This document shows positions 26,362 through 34,091 of a stretch of DNA of 64,000 nt, one piece after another. The stretch covers positions 62,001 through 126,000 of the forward strand of contig NZ_JACNML010000008.1 in assembly GCF_020005365.1 (NCBI RefSeq). The letters are read 5' to 3'. Source of the stretch: Kangiella shandongensis (lineage in GTDB: Bacteria > Pseudomonadota > Gammaproteobacteria > Enterobacterales > Kangiellaceae). The notes beneath the pieces are model-generated. The model was not told the origin of the DNA and made no database searches. It was given only the letters and a program-made list of their open reading frames with translations. The translations under genes and the position numbers were made by a program. Positions within the stretch are counted from its first letter, which is position 1. The number at the start of each line of letters is the position of its first letter.

Positions 26362-26487
26362 ATGAAACACACTGTCTCCCCGAAAAAAGTGCATCATCAT
26401 GATGCAGAAGAAATCTTTCTCGATGTTTGTAAAGTCGTGATCGCCTTGTTATTAATTGGCGTTCTTGGGTATTCGTTTTTCTTATAA
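26362..26487 (+). CDS. Small single-pass membrane protein (41 aa), family unknown
   Basis: A 41-residue protein: a basic, His-rich N-terminus (KKVHHHDAEE), then one transmembrane helix (about 22-41) containing LDVCKVVIALLLIGVLGYS. ATG 26362 has AGAGGA nine bases upstream. It is clearly similar to the 43-residue protein at 42046-42177 (shared pattern D-x-C-x-VVI-x-L-x-LIG-x2-Y), which supports real coding. Function unknown. It lies downstream of a SoxR-like promoter and upstream of soxR. A perfect hairpin follows its stop. Confidence 0.65.
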   Translation: MKHTVSPKKVHHHDAEEIFLDVCKVVIALLLIGVLGYSFFL

Positions 26488-26498
26488 ATGATGTCAAA

Positions 26499-26522
26499 GC
26501 ATAACAGCTAATGCTGTTATGC
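26499..26522. repeat. Perfect 10-bp hairpin after the small gene
   Basis: GCATAACAGC and GCTGTTATGC form a perfect stem with loop TAAT, 11 bases after the small-protein stop. There is no T tract, so it is either an mRNA-stabilising 3' structure or an operator upstream of soxR. Confidence 0.6.
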
Positions 26523-26620
26523 CGTCGAGATACCGCTATGTTACTATCGAAGTAATGATCCGCATTACTCTTTGGTCGTCTTAGATTGAAGTCATTACCT
26601 GGACGCTGGACTGCTAGTTT

Positions 26621-27082
26621 ATGGGAAAAAACGATAAATACATATTATCTGTAGGTGATGTGGCCAGGCGTAGTGGTGTGCCTGTCTCAACTCTGCATTA
26701 TTATGAAGATGAGGGGCTGATTTTTTCTACCAGAACTGCTGGTAACCAGCGTCGTTATGCAAAAGATGTACTGCGTCGGATCGGAGTCATTAAAGCTGCC
26801 CAAACCGTCGGGATTCCACTCAAAGAAATCAAGCAGGCGTTATCATCATTACCAGAGCGAAGAACGCCGAATGCTAAGGACTGGCAGCTATTGGCTCAGG
26901 ACTGGAAGGAAGAGTTGAATGAGCGGATTGACAGGCTTTGTTTATTAAGGGACCGGTTGTCTGGCTGCATTGGTTGCGGCTGTCTGTCGGTCGATGCCTG
27001 TCCGCTGTTTAACCCCGAAGATGAGCAGGGCGAGCTGGGGCCAGGCCCTCGTCTATTGGAGCCCGGTTCGAAAAAATTATAA
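26621..27082 (+). CDS. soxR: Redox-sensitive transcriptional activator SoxR
   Basis: A 153-residue MerR-family regulator. The helix-turn-helix and wing (about 9-45: VGDVARRSGVPVSTLHYYED, GNQRRY) are followed by a dimerisation helix and the 2Fe-2S motif CIGCGCLSVDACPL with Cys116, Cys119, Cys121 and Cys127. Oxidation or nitrosylation of the cluster by redox-cycling compounds activates transcription from promoters with 19-20 base spacers. Two such promoters are visible nearby (26040-26071 and 28600-28630). No soxS is seen, consistent with direct regulation of enzymes as in most non-enteric bacteria. Confidence 0.96.
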   Translation: MGKNDKYILSVGDVARRSGVPVSTLHYYEDEGLIFSTRTAGNQRRYAKDVLRRIGVIKAAQTVGIPLKEIKQALSSLPERRTPNAKDWQLLAQDWKEELNERIDRLCLLRDRLSGCIGCGCLSVDACPLFNPEDEQGELGPGPRLLEPGSKKL

Positions 27083-27101
27083 TCATCCTTATGCCCAGCT
27101 A

Positions 27102-27977
27102 TTAAACTGCCTTTCGGATCGTCTGCGTGCAGGTGTTAGCGTTCACATCATGAAATAAACGATGATTTAATACTTCATTGAGATGCTGGGGCTTAGCCAC
27201 TTGAATGGCAAAGTGCTTATGCAGACACTGAATGACTTGCTGCGACGACGTTAATTGCTGAGATTCTTTCAATCCATCCCTGACATAGATCTTGAGTTCG
27301 TTATTCTGTAACGAGATACGACCTTCCGGGGTAAGCTTTGTTGCAATCAGGTTATTTCTAAATTTGGATTCAGGATGGGTGGTCAAATACCAGTTGGCCA
27401 TATCAAAGTCAGCTTCCTGAGCCGGTGTTCGAGTAAAACGGTACAGTTCTTTCCACTTACCCTGGTATCGGCTACGAAGTTGGTAATAATGACCGTTCAG
27501 GACGGCCATATAGCTGTTACTATGATACTCCACTTCTGCCCCAGTAGTTGATAATGGCACCGCAACGGGTGGGGTATGCAGACCGAAGCCAACATCAGCA
27601 ATATAGCGCTCATCACCTAGAGTCACAATGCTCATACGGTGGGTAGGGGCCACATCAGGCTGGTCTGATTGCTGGTTCAACGTTACTCGTGCGGCATAGC
27701 TTTCAACCCTAAACCCGAGTTGCAGTAATATCTGTGAAAAGAGTTTATTATGCTCGAAACAATAGCCCCCTCGCTGTGAATGCAGTAACTTTTTCTGTAA
27801 TGCAAAGTCTTCGAGCTCAACACCAATGCCCAAAAAGGGATTGATGCTTTCGAAGGGGATTGTCCGTTGATGACTTTCAATCAGTTGATTGAGTAATGTC
27901 AAGCTTGGTGTAAGGTCATGGGTGTCCGAGTTAAAATGAATACGCTTTAGATACTGTTGTAGATAACTTGGTTGCAT
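27102..27977 (-). CDS. Arylamine N-acetyltransferase
   Basis: A 291-residue enzyme that transfers acetyl from acetyl-CoA to arylamines, hydrazines or N-hydroxyarylamines. The Cys-His-Asp triad is present: Cys73 in RGGYCFEHN, His113 in PTHRMS and Asp128 in IADVGFG. ATG 27977 (MQPSYLQQYLKRI) fits the family N-terminus; the reading frame extends further upstream, over the FMN-reductase 3' end. It follows the FMN reductase by 20 bases in an apparent two-gene operon behind a SoxR promoter, which points to detoxification of redox-active aromatics. Confidence 0.92.
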   Translation of the reverse strand: MQPSYLQQYLKRIHFNSDTHDLTPSLTLLNQLIESHQRTIPFESINPFLGIGVELEDFALQKKLLHSQRGGYCFEHNKLFSQILLQLGFRVESYAARVTLNQQSDQPDVAPTHRMSIVTLGDERYIADVGFGLHTPPVAVPLSTTGAEVEYHSNSYMAVLNGHYYQLRSRYQGKWKELYRFTRTPAQEADFDMANWYLTTHPESKFRNNLIATKLTPEGRISLQNNELKIYVRDGLKESQQLTSSQQVIQCLHKHFAIQVAKPQHLNEVLNHRLFHDVNANTCTQTIRKAV

Positions 27978-27997
27978 GATTCTGTCCTTATGAAATG

Positions 27998-28573
27998 TTA
28001 TGGCGCTGCTGGTACTTCGTGCCGGGCTCGTCGTAATGCTTGGCCCCACCACTTAAGGTGCTCTAACATAAAGTCTAAATTGTTCGATAACGGTTCAGCC
28101 TGTTTGAGGTTTCCCGAGCTGTCGAATAGCTCCCATGGGTTGGCAAAACTGACGGAGTCTCGCATACTGACGGAGTGCAGTTCGGCAAACACCTGTCTCA
28201 ATTGCTCGACCGCTCTCAGTCCTCCGGAAATACCACCGTATGAAACAAACGCCACCGGTTTGCGTTGCCACTCTTTCTTCGCTGCATCAATCAGTACTTT
28301 TAATGGTGCTGGATAGCCGTGATTATATTCAGGGGTGACGACGATAAAAGCATCACAGGCAGCCAGACGGGATTTAAAAGCCATGGTGGCTTCGTCGTCT
28401 GACGGTGGCAGATCGTAAGGTAAATTGAGTTGCTTCGGATCCAGCGTATCAACGCTAAATGTACTGTCCTTAACGATATGCGCTAAAACCCATTGCGCAA
28501 TGGTGTCACAGAAGCGCCCCTGGCGAGCACTACCATAAATTAGGCCGATATGAAGTTGTTTTTTATTCATCAT
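27998..28573 (-). CDS. NADPH-dependent FMN reductase (flavodoxin-like)
   Basis: A 191-residue flavodoxin-fold oxidoreductase of the NADPH-dependent FMN/azo/quinone reductase family. The FMN phosphate loop is YGSARQGRF (about 14-22). The second flavin motif is VTPEYNHGYPAPLKVLIDA (about 79-97), and FVSYGGISGGLRAVEQLR (about 108-125) is the conserved third region. It likely reduces quinones or related compounds with two electrons. First gene of the operon with the N-acetyltransferase; a textbook SoxR promoter sits 27 bases upstream. Confidence 0.92.
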   Translation of the reverse strand: MMNKKQLHIGLIYGSARQGRFCDTIAQWVLAHIVKDSTFSVDTLDPKQLNLPYDLPPSDDEATMAFKSRLAACDAFIVVTPEYNHGYPAPLKVLIDAAKKEWQRKPVAFVSYGGISGGLRAVEQLRQVFAELHSVSMRDSVSFANPWELFDSSGNLKQAEPLSNNLDFMLEHLKWWGQALRRARHEVPAAP

Positions 28574-28599
28574 CTTTCCTCAGTAAACGGTGAGTCTGA

Positions 28600-28630
28600 A
28601 TTGTAAAACCTCAAGCTTGCTTTAGGTCAA
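28600..28630 (-). promoter_or_regulatory. SoxR box and promoter of the FMN reductase-acetyltransferase operon
   Basis: On the minus strand TTGACC (28630-28625), exactly 19 bases, TACAAT (28605-28600). The spacer is covered by ACCTCAAGCTTGCTTTAGGT (plus-strand 28608-28627), which closely follows the SoxR operator pattern CCTCAAG-N4-CTTGAGG. The 19-base spacing with a centred dyad is diagnostic of MerR-type activation. Confidence 0.85.
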
Positions 28631-28696
28631 TGCTGCCGGCGATGAGTCATCATTGAAAATATCTTTTGAACGATTAACTCGTTATATCATTCATTG

Positions 28697-29077
28697 CTAA
28701 CCGTGACCGCCGGCAATATTGTCCTCCAGTTGCAGCTCGCGTACAGGACGGATTTCTATTGAGCCGAAGCGTGCCGGCGGGATTTTACTGGCAATCTGGA
28801 TGGCATGATTAAGATCATCGGCTTCCAGCAGGTAGAATCCGGCAAGTTGCTCTTTGGTTTCAGCAAAAGGACCATCCATAGTTAAAGCTTTTCCATCTCG
28901 TACTCGCACGGTTGTGGCGGTTGAAACCTGTTGCAGTGCTTGGCCAGCCAGTAAATTATTGCTCTCGGTGAGACGCTCACTACAGTCCATGCACTCGTGA
29001 TTTAATGAATCCCACTCTTGCTGTGTCATGCCATTCATAATGTCTTCTTGATAATAAACTAGTGCAATATATTTCAT
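28697..29077 (-). CDS. YCII/DGPF-domain protein
   Basis: A 126-residue ferredoxin-like-fold protein of the YCII-related family. The diagnostic DGPFAETKEQLAGFYLLEADD (split: DGPF at about 69-72, then AETKEQLAGF) and the C-terminal GSIEIRPVREL are present. A His/Asp pair expected in the active site is plausible but unproven. Proteins of this type accompany ECF42 sigma factors, as here. It lies downstream of the YCII-VOC fusion gene on the same strand, with 47 bases between them. The reaction is unknown. Confidence 0.88.
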   Translation of the reverse strand: MKYIALVYYQEDIMNGMTQQEWDSLNHECMDCSERLTESNNLLAGQALQQVSTATTVRVRDGKALTMDGPFAETKEQLAGFYLLEADDLNHAIQIASKIPPARFGSIEIRPVRELQLEDNIAGGHG

Positions 29078-29124
29078 GTCTGATCCTTAAGCGCCCTAAA
29101 TAACTTAAGGCGCAGATGATTAAA

Positions 29125-29943
29125 TTATTCGTAATTGATGATCCAGGGAATATTGAATTGATCCGTTAACATGGCAAAACGTTTTGCCCAGAACGTTTTA
29201 TCCAAAGGTACCTGAACATTGCCGCCTGCGGCTAACGCTTTATAAATGCGCTCTGCTTCAGACTCGGATGCTGGAACAATTTGCACATGCATACCTTGCG
29301 GGGAAGCATAATACTCTTTAGGTGAATCGGAACCCATCAGGGTGAGGCTACCTAAATTTAGCCGTGCATGTAGCACTTTATCCAGATCCTCTTCAGCGGT
29401 TTCTTCTGCAACAGGAGAGTCACGGTGCGTCATCATTTCTTCAATAGTTCCTCCCAGAACATCTTCGTAGTACTCGAATGCTGCTTTGCAATCGCCATTA
29501 AATACTAAATACGGGCAGCCATTTTGGGGGCGCTTTTCATTGCGTGTAAACTGCTCCTCAATGTGATCGAGGGCATCGCTGGGTTCAAAATCGCTCAGCT
29601 CAAATAACTGACGTACTTCTAACTGGGCATTAGCTTCGCCATCAATGGTAGGCCATTTTTTTGCCCAGGCGAGAGCTGCTTCCTTAGAGTCAACTTCTAT
29701 CATGGTGTAACCGGCCAGTAGCTCTTTGGTTTCGGTAAAAGGACCGTCGGTTATGACGGGTGTGCCCTGATTGAAACTAACCCGAAAACCGTACTTGCTG
29801 GACTTTAATCCTTCTCCTCTTAGCATCACGCCTGCCTGAATCATTTCTTCGTTATAGTCGCCCATAGCTTTAAGTAATGCTTCAGTAGGCATAACCTCTG
29901 CTTCGGTTTGCTCGTCGGCTTTGCGTATAATCATGTACTTCAT
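29125..29943 (-). CDS. YCII/DGPF domain fused to VOC (PhnB-like) domain
   Basis: A 272-residue two-domain protein. Residues 1-115 form a YCII domain with DGPFTETKELLAGYTMIE (about 67-84) and a closing AQLEVRQLFEL. Residues about 139-272 form a PhnB/glyoxalase-like VOC domain (PYLVFNGDCKAAFEYYEDVLGG, LMGSD, MHVQI, DKTFWAKRFAMLTDQF). These domains are usually separate genes near ECF42 sigma factors. A promoter matching the ECF42 pattern lies 36-62 bases upstream. Enzymatic activity is unknown. Confidence 0.88.
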   Translation of the reverse strand: MKYMIIRKADEQTEAEVMPTEALLKAMGDYNEEMIQAGVMLRGEGLKSSKYGFRVSFNQGTPVITDGPFTETKELLAGYTMIEVDSKEAALAWAKKWPTIDGEANAQLEVRQLFELSDFEPSDALDHIEEQFTRNEKRPQNGCPYLVFNGDCKAAFEYYEDVLGGTIEEMMTHRDSPVAEETAEEDLDKVLHARLNLGSLTLMGSDSPKEYYASPQGMHVQIVPASESEAERIYKALAAGGNVQVPLDKTFWAKRFAMLTDQFNIPWIINYE

Positions 29944-29978
29944 AACGTTTCCTTAATTTTGCGAGAATTCATGGGGTA

Positions 29979-30005
29979 GTCGAATGAGCTGAATCGATTT
30001 CGACA
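29979..30005 (-). promoter_or_regulatory. Putative ECF42 sigma-factor promoter
   Basis: On the minus strand TGTCGA (30005-30000), 17 bases, CGAC (29982-29979), 36 bases before the YCII-VOC start. From memory of the literature, ECF42 factors recognise TGTCGA at -35 and a CGA-type -10, so this is a good match and the cognate sigma gene lies just upstream. Confidence 0.65.
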
Positions 30006-30009
30006 AACA

Positions 30010-31236
30010 TTATGAAATTTTTTTAATTCTTTCCTGAATGAAACGCTTTTCTGCTTCCTGTTCGGTCAGAGACAGGGCTTTGACAAAGGCTTGGCGAGCT
30101 TTATCATGCTGCTCCAGCTTAGTGTAGAAGTCACCCTGAGCCGCATACAGGAGGTGGTAATTCAATAATTGTTTTCGCTGAATTAAGTCATTAACCAGCG
30201 TTAAGCCAGACTGGGGACCATGGTGCATGGCAATAGCTACTGCTCGATTAAGCTCGATAACCGGGGATGGTTGTATGCTCAAAAGCACATCATACAGTTC
30301 GATAATTTGTGCCCAGTCGGTTTGCATAAAACTTTTTGCTTCAGCATGAACCGCTGCGATGGCGGCCTGTAGTGTAAATGGGTGTCTTATCCGGCTTTGT
30401 AAGGATGCCACCAATAGTTGTTGGCCTTGTTGAATATCATCCTGATGCCATAGTGAGCGGTCCTGATATTCGAGAGTGATGATATCTCCATTATCGTCAT
30501 GCCGGGCGTCACGCCGTGAATGCTGTATTAGAATAAGAGCGAGCAGCGCTTTAGTTTCTGGACGTGGCATTAACTGTTCCAGTTGTTGGCACAGCTCAAT
30601 GGCGTGCTGCACAAGGTGAACTCGGATTGGAAGCTCTCCCTGAGTGGCGTTATAACCTTCATTAAACAATAAGTAGATTACGTGCAGAACGATATCGAGG
30701 CGCTCGGGAATATCGCTGAGATGTGGAACCTCATAAGGAATATTGGCATCGCGGATTTTATTTTTTGCTCTGACAATGCGTTGAGCAATAGTGGGTGCTT
30801 TGGTTAAGAAAGCTTGAGCGATTTCTTCAGTAGTGAGGCCACATATTTCACGTAACGTCAGTGCTATTTGAGCTTCAGTGGTAAGAGAGGGGTGGCAACA
30901 AGTAAAGATGAGCCGTAACTGATCGTCATGAAAGAGTTTGTAAGTGTCAAAGTCCTGTTGTTCAACTTCCTGTATTTGCTGCTCAGACAGTTGATGGCTA
31001 ATCGTGCGAAGCTTTTGTTGCCGTCGGATGTGGTCAATGGCTTTAAAGCGACCGGTTGAGACTAACCATTCTCGAGGTTTTTCGGGGATGCCTGTTTCTG
31101 GCCACTGGTTAAGAGCAGCGATAAACGCTTCGTGTAGTGCTTCTTCTGCAAGATCAAAATCACCAAGAAGCCGAATGAGAGTAGCTAAAACCCATCGTGA
31201 TTCCTGGTGATACAGTTTTGAAATCTGTTGTTCCAT
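30010..31236 (-). CDS. ECF42-type RNA polymerase sigma factor with TPR-like C-terminal extension
   Basis: A 408-residue sigma factor, about twice the usual ECF length. Region 2 spans about 8-75 (LLGDFDLAEEALHEAFIAAL, REWLVSTGRFKAIDHIRR). Region 4 spans about 105-160 (LRLIFTCCHPSLTTEAQIALTL, GLTTEEIAQAFL). The long C-terminal part (DUF6596 and TPR-like repeats, about 180-400) is the ECF42 hallmark and is needed for activity in studied members. No anti-sigma gene is visible, also typical. The start is ATG 31236; the frame opens one codon earlier at TTG. Confidence 0.9.
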   Translation of the reverse strand: MEQQISKLYHQESRWVLATLIRLLGDFDLAEEALHEAFIAALNQWPETGIPEKPREWLVSTGRFKAIDHIRRQQKLRTISHQLSEQQIQEVEQQDFDTYKLFHDDQLRLIFTCCHPSLTTEAQIALTLREICGLTTEEIAQAFLTKAPTIAQRIVRAKNKIRDANIPYEVPHLSDIPERLDIVLHVIYLLFNEGYNATQGELPIRVHLVQHAIELCQQLEQLMPRPETKALLALILIQHSRRDARHDDNGDIITLEYQDRSLWHQDDIQQGQQLLVASLQSRIRHPFTLQAAIAAVHAEAKSFMQTDWAQIIELYDVLLSIQPSPVIELNRAVAIAMHHGPQSGLTLVNDLIQRKQLLNYHLLYAAQGDFYTKLEQHDKARQAFVKALSLTEQEAEKRFIQERIKKIS

Positions 31237-31318
31237 CAATCAGCCTAACTTATCGACAAAGAAAGTAATGTAACACACCTTTTTGAACTTGATGAGATCC
31301 CTCACACGACCAGAATAA

Positions 31319-33148
31319 TTACTCAATGACTCGTGCGGCACCTCTATCGGCACTGAGCGCATGTTGCGCATAAACTTTGAGTGCCGATGACACCGGGCGC
31401 TGTCGTGAACGAGGATACCAGCCTAACGCATTTTGCTCATTACGCCTTGCTGTGAGTTCATCGTCTTTGACATGCAGTGATAAGTCACGCTGGGCAATAT
31501 TGATAGCGATAGTGTCACCATCCCTGATCAGTCCAATAACACCTTCGCTCGCTGCCTCTGGTGACACATGACCAATGGACAGGCCTGAAGTGCCTCCAGA
31601 AAACCGGCCGTCCGTAATGAGTGCACAATGTTGATCCAGCCCTTTCGATTTTAGATAGCTGGTGGGGTAGAGCATTTCCTGCATACCCGGTCCACCCGAT
31701 GGACCTTCGTAGCGGATAACCACGACGTCACCTTTCTGTATTTGATTGCTCAGAATGGCTTCGACGGCGCTATCCTGACTTTCAAATACTCGCGCTTTGC
31801 CGGTAAAAGTTAAAAGCTCCTGTGGTACCGCAGCTGTTTTGATGATGGCACCATTGGGAGCAAGGTTACCGTATAAAACAGCAAGACCACCGTCCTGACT
31901 GTAGGCGTGCTCGATATTTCGAATGCAACCGTTCGAGCGATCGCTGTCTACAGAGTCATAATGGCAGGACTGACTGAAGGCCTGTTGAGTTGGGATGCCG
32001 GCAGGTCCTGCCTGATAAAATTGTTTAATCGCATCATCGGTGGCTGTCTGGATATCCCACTGTTGAATAAGATCCCCTATCGTTTTTTGTAAAACGGTTG
32101 GCTGGGTGGTATTGAGGAGATTCGCTCGGCTAAGTTCACCGAGAATGGCCATAACCCCGCCAGCGCGATGGACATCTTCCATATGATAGTTTTTTGTGGC
32201 CGGAGCAACTTTGCACAGGTTGGGTACTTGTCGGGATAAACGATCGATATCCTGTAAGCTAAAGTCGATCTGACCTTCATGAGCTGCTGCTAACAAATGC
32301 AGCACCGTGTTGGTCGATCCGCCCATGGCAATATCGAGGCTCATGGCGTTGATAAACGATTTTCGGTTGGCGATATTGCGTGGCAATACGGATTCATCGC
32401 CTTGCTCATAATAGTGGCGACAAAGGTCGACAATCTGGCGCCCGGCGGTTAAGAATAATTCCTTGCGATCAGAGTGTGTTGCCAAGAGCGAGCCGTTGCC
32501 CGGTAAGGCTAATCCCAAGGCTTCGGTAAGACAGTTCATGGAATTGGCGGTGAACATACCGGAGCAGGAACCGCAAGTAGGGCAGGCGCTACGCTCGACC
32601 TGTTCGCAATCTTCATCACTGACATCAGGATCTGCCGCTGTGACCATAGCGTCAACCAAGTCGAGCTTAATCAGTTGATCTGACAGTTTGGTTTTACCGG
32701 CTTCCATCGGACCACCTGAGACAAAAATGACAGGGATGTTAAGACGCATGGCTGCCAGCAGCATGCCCGGTGTAATCTTGTCGCAATTTGAGATGCAGAT
32801 CAGCGCATCGGCACAATGAGCATTAGCCATATACTCGACCGAGTCGGCAATAATTTCACGCGACGGTAGTGAGTAGAGCATGCCAGCATGGCCCATGGCG
32901 ATGCCGTCATCGATAGCGATGGTATTAAACTCTTTAGCAATACCACCGGCTTTCTCAATTTCTGTGGCGACTAACTGCCCCATGTCTTTTAAGTGGACGT
33001 GACCGGGAACAAATTGCGTGAATGAATTACAGACCGCGATGATGGGTTTACCAAAATCTTGATCTTTAACGCCAGTGGCTCGCCACAGGGCGCGAGCACC
33101 CGCCATGTTCCTGCCGTGAGTAGAAGTCTTAGAGCGATAGTCAGGCAT
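31319..33148 (-). CDS. ilvD: Dihydroxy-acid dehydratase
   Basis: A 609-residue Fe-S dehydratase that makes the 2-keto acids of valine and isoleucine. Cluster-ligand motifs are CNSFTQF (about 49), [10 protein letters not shown] (about 120-129) and [17 protein letters not shown] (about 191-207). Mg-site residues and the C-terminal [20 protein letters not shown] are present. ATG 33148 overlaps the ilvE 3' end by eight bases; the frame extends upstream into ilvE without coding meaning. Last gene of the ilv operon. Confidence 0.96.
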   Translation of the reverse strand: MPDYRSKTSTHGRNMAGARALWRATGVKDQDFGKPIIAVCNSFTQFVPGHVHLKDMGQLVATEIEKAGGIAKEFNTIAIDDGIAMGHAGMLYSLPSREIIADSVEYMANAHCADALICISNCDKITPGMLLAAMRLNIPVIFVSGGPMEAGKTKLSDQLIKLDLVDAMVTAADPDVSDEDCEQVERSACPTCGSCSGMFTANSMNCLTEALGLALPGNGSLLATHSDRKELFLTAGRQIVDLCRHYYEQGDESVLPRNIANRKSFINAMSLDIAMGGSTNTVLHLLAAAHEGQIDFSLQDIDRLSRQVPNLCKVAPATKNYHMEDVHRAGGVMAILGELSRANLLNTTQPTVLQKTIGDLIQQWDIQTATDDAIKQFYQAGPAGIPTQQAFSQSCHYDSVDSDRSNGCIRNIEHAYSQDGGLAVLYGNLAPNGAIIKTAAVPQELLTFTGKARVFESQDSAVEAILSNQIQKGDVVVIRYEGPSGGPGMQEMLYPTSYLKSKGLDQHCALITDGRFSGGTSGLSIGHVSPEAASEGVIGLIRDGDTIAINIAQRDLSLHVKDDELTARRNEQNALGWYPRSRQRPVSSALKVYAQHALSADRGAARVIE

Positions 33149-34091
33149 AAGATGTTTCCTCAATAGCGTTGACGGTTTCCAGCCAGCCGTATTCATCTTC
33201 AGTGGTGCCGTTAAACAGGCCAAAAAAGGCTTGTTGTAATTTTGCCGTAATGGGGCCGCGTGTACCCGAGCCAACCGCCAGATCATCAACACTTTTTATG
33301 GGCACAATTTCGGCTGCTGTACCAGTCATAAAAGCTTCGTCGGCGAGATATAGCGCTTCACGTGTCATGTTTTGCTCGATGACTTCATAGCCCATCTGGC
33401 GTGCTAAGGTCATCACCGTATCGCGTGTAATGCCCGGCAAAATAGAGGCGGTAAATGGTGGTGTATAAAGTGTTTTGTTTCTCACCACAAAAATATTTTC
33501 GCCAGAGCCTTCGGAAATATAACCGTTCACATCAAGAGCGATACCTTCAACATAACCTTTACGTGTGGCTTCACCGACGATCAGTTGTGACGACAGGTAA
33601 TTACCTCCTGCCTTGGCCGCCGCCGGAATAGTATTAGGCGCGACCCGGTTCCAGGAGGAAATACAGACATCAACACCCTGCTCAATGGAATCATTGCCTA
33701 AATAGGAGTCCCATGGAAACGCCGCAATGGATACGTCAACCGGGTTGTTGCTTGGACTGACACCGATAGAGCCATAGCCAAAAAATGCCACTGGACGCAA
33801 GTAAGCATCACGCAAGGTGTTGCTACTGATTACCTGGTGGCATGCTTCGAGCAGTTCGTCGAAAGAGTAGGGGATGCTCATGCGATAAATTTTAGCCGAC
33901 AAATATAAACGTTCGATGTGTTCACGCAAACGAAAAAATGCGGGGCCCTTATCCGTATCGTAACAGCGAATGCCTTCGAACACAGATGAGCCATAATGGA
34001 TAGCATGACTAAGGACATGAACCTGTGCCTGTTGCCATGGAACTGTCTTACCGTTAAACCAGATATATTCAGGGGGATTAATTTTAGCCAT
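33141..34091 (-). CDS. ilvE: Branched-chain amino acid aminotransferase
   Basis: A 316-residue fold-type IV PLP enzyme for the last step of valine, isoleucine and leucine synthesis. It shows [21 protein letters not shown] (family start region, in two parts), the PLP lysine in [12 protein letters not shown] (about 157), [10 protein letters not shown] (about 193-202) and the substrate loop GTAAEIVPI (about 255-263). ATG 34091 is chosen because it aligns with the family N-terminus ([15 protein letters not shown]). It overlaps cimA by eight bases. Confidence 0.95.
   Translation of the reverse strand: MAKINPPEYIWFNGKTVPWQQAQVHVLSHAIHYGSSVFEGIRCYDTDKGPAFFRLREHIERLYLSAKIYRMSIPYSFDELLEACHQVISSNTLRDAYLRPVAFFGYGSIGVSPSNNPVDVSIAAFPWDSYLGNDSIEQGVDVCISSWNRVAPNTIPAAAKAGGNYLSSQLIVGEATRKGYVEGIALDVNGYISEGSGENIFVVRNKTLYTPPFTASILPGITRDTVMTLARQMGYEVIEQNMTREALYLADEAFMTGTAAEIVPIKSVDDLAVGSGTRGPITAKLQQAFFGLFNGTTEDEYGWLETVNAIEETSYA

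Noticed and set aside
31253-31258. TGTCGA on the minus strand just upstream of the ECF42 sigma gene, as an autoregulatory promoter
   Set aside because: It lies only 16 bases before the start codon and no CGA-type -10 follows at the right distance within non-coding DNA.
33148-33292. N-terminal extension of ilvD (48 extra codons)
   Set aside because: The extension is the ilvE coding sequence read in another frame; the family N-terminus ([10 protein letters not shown]) starts at 33148.
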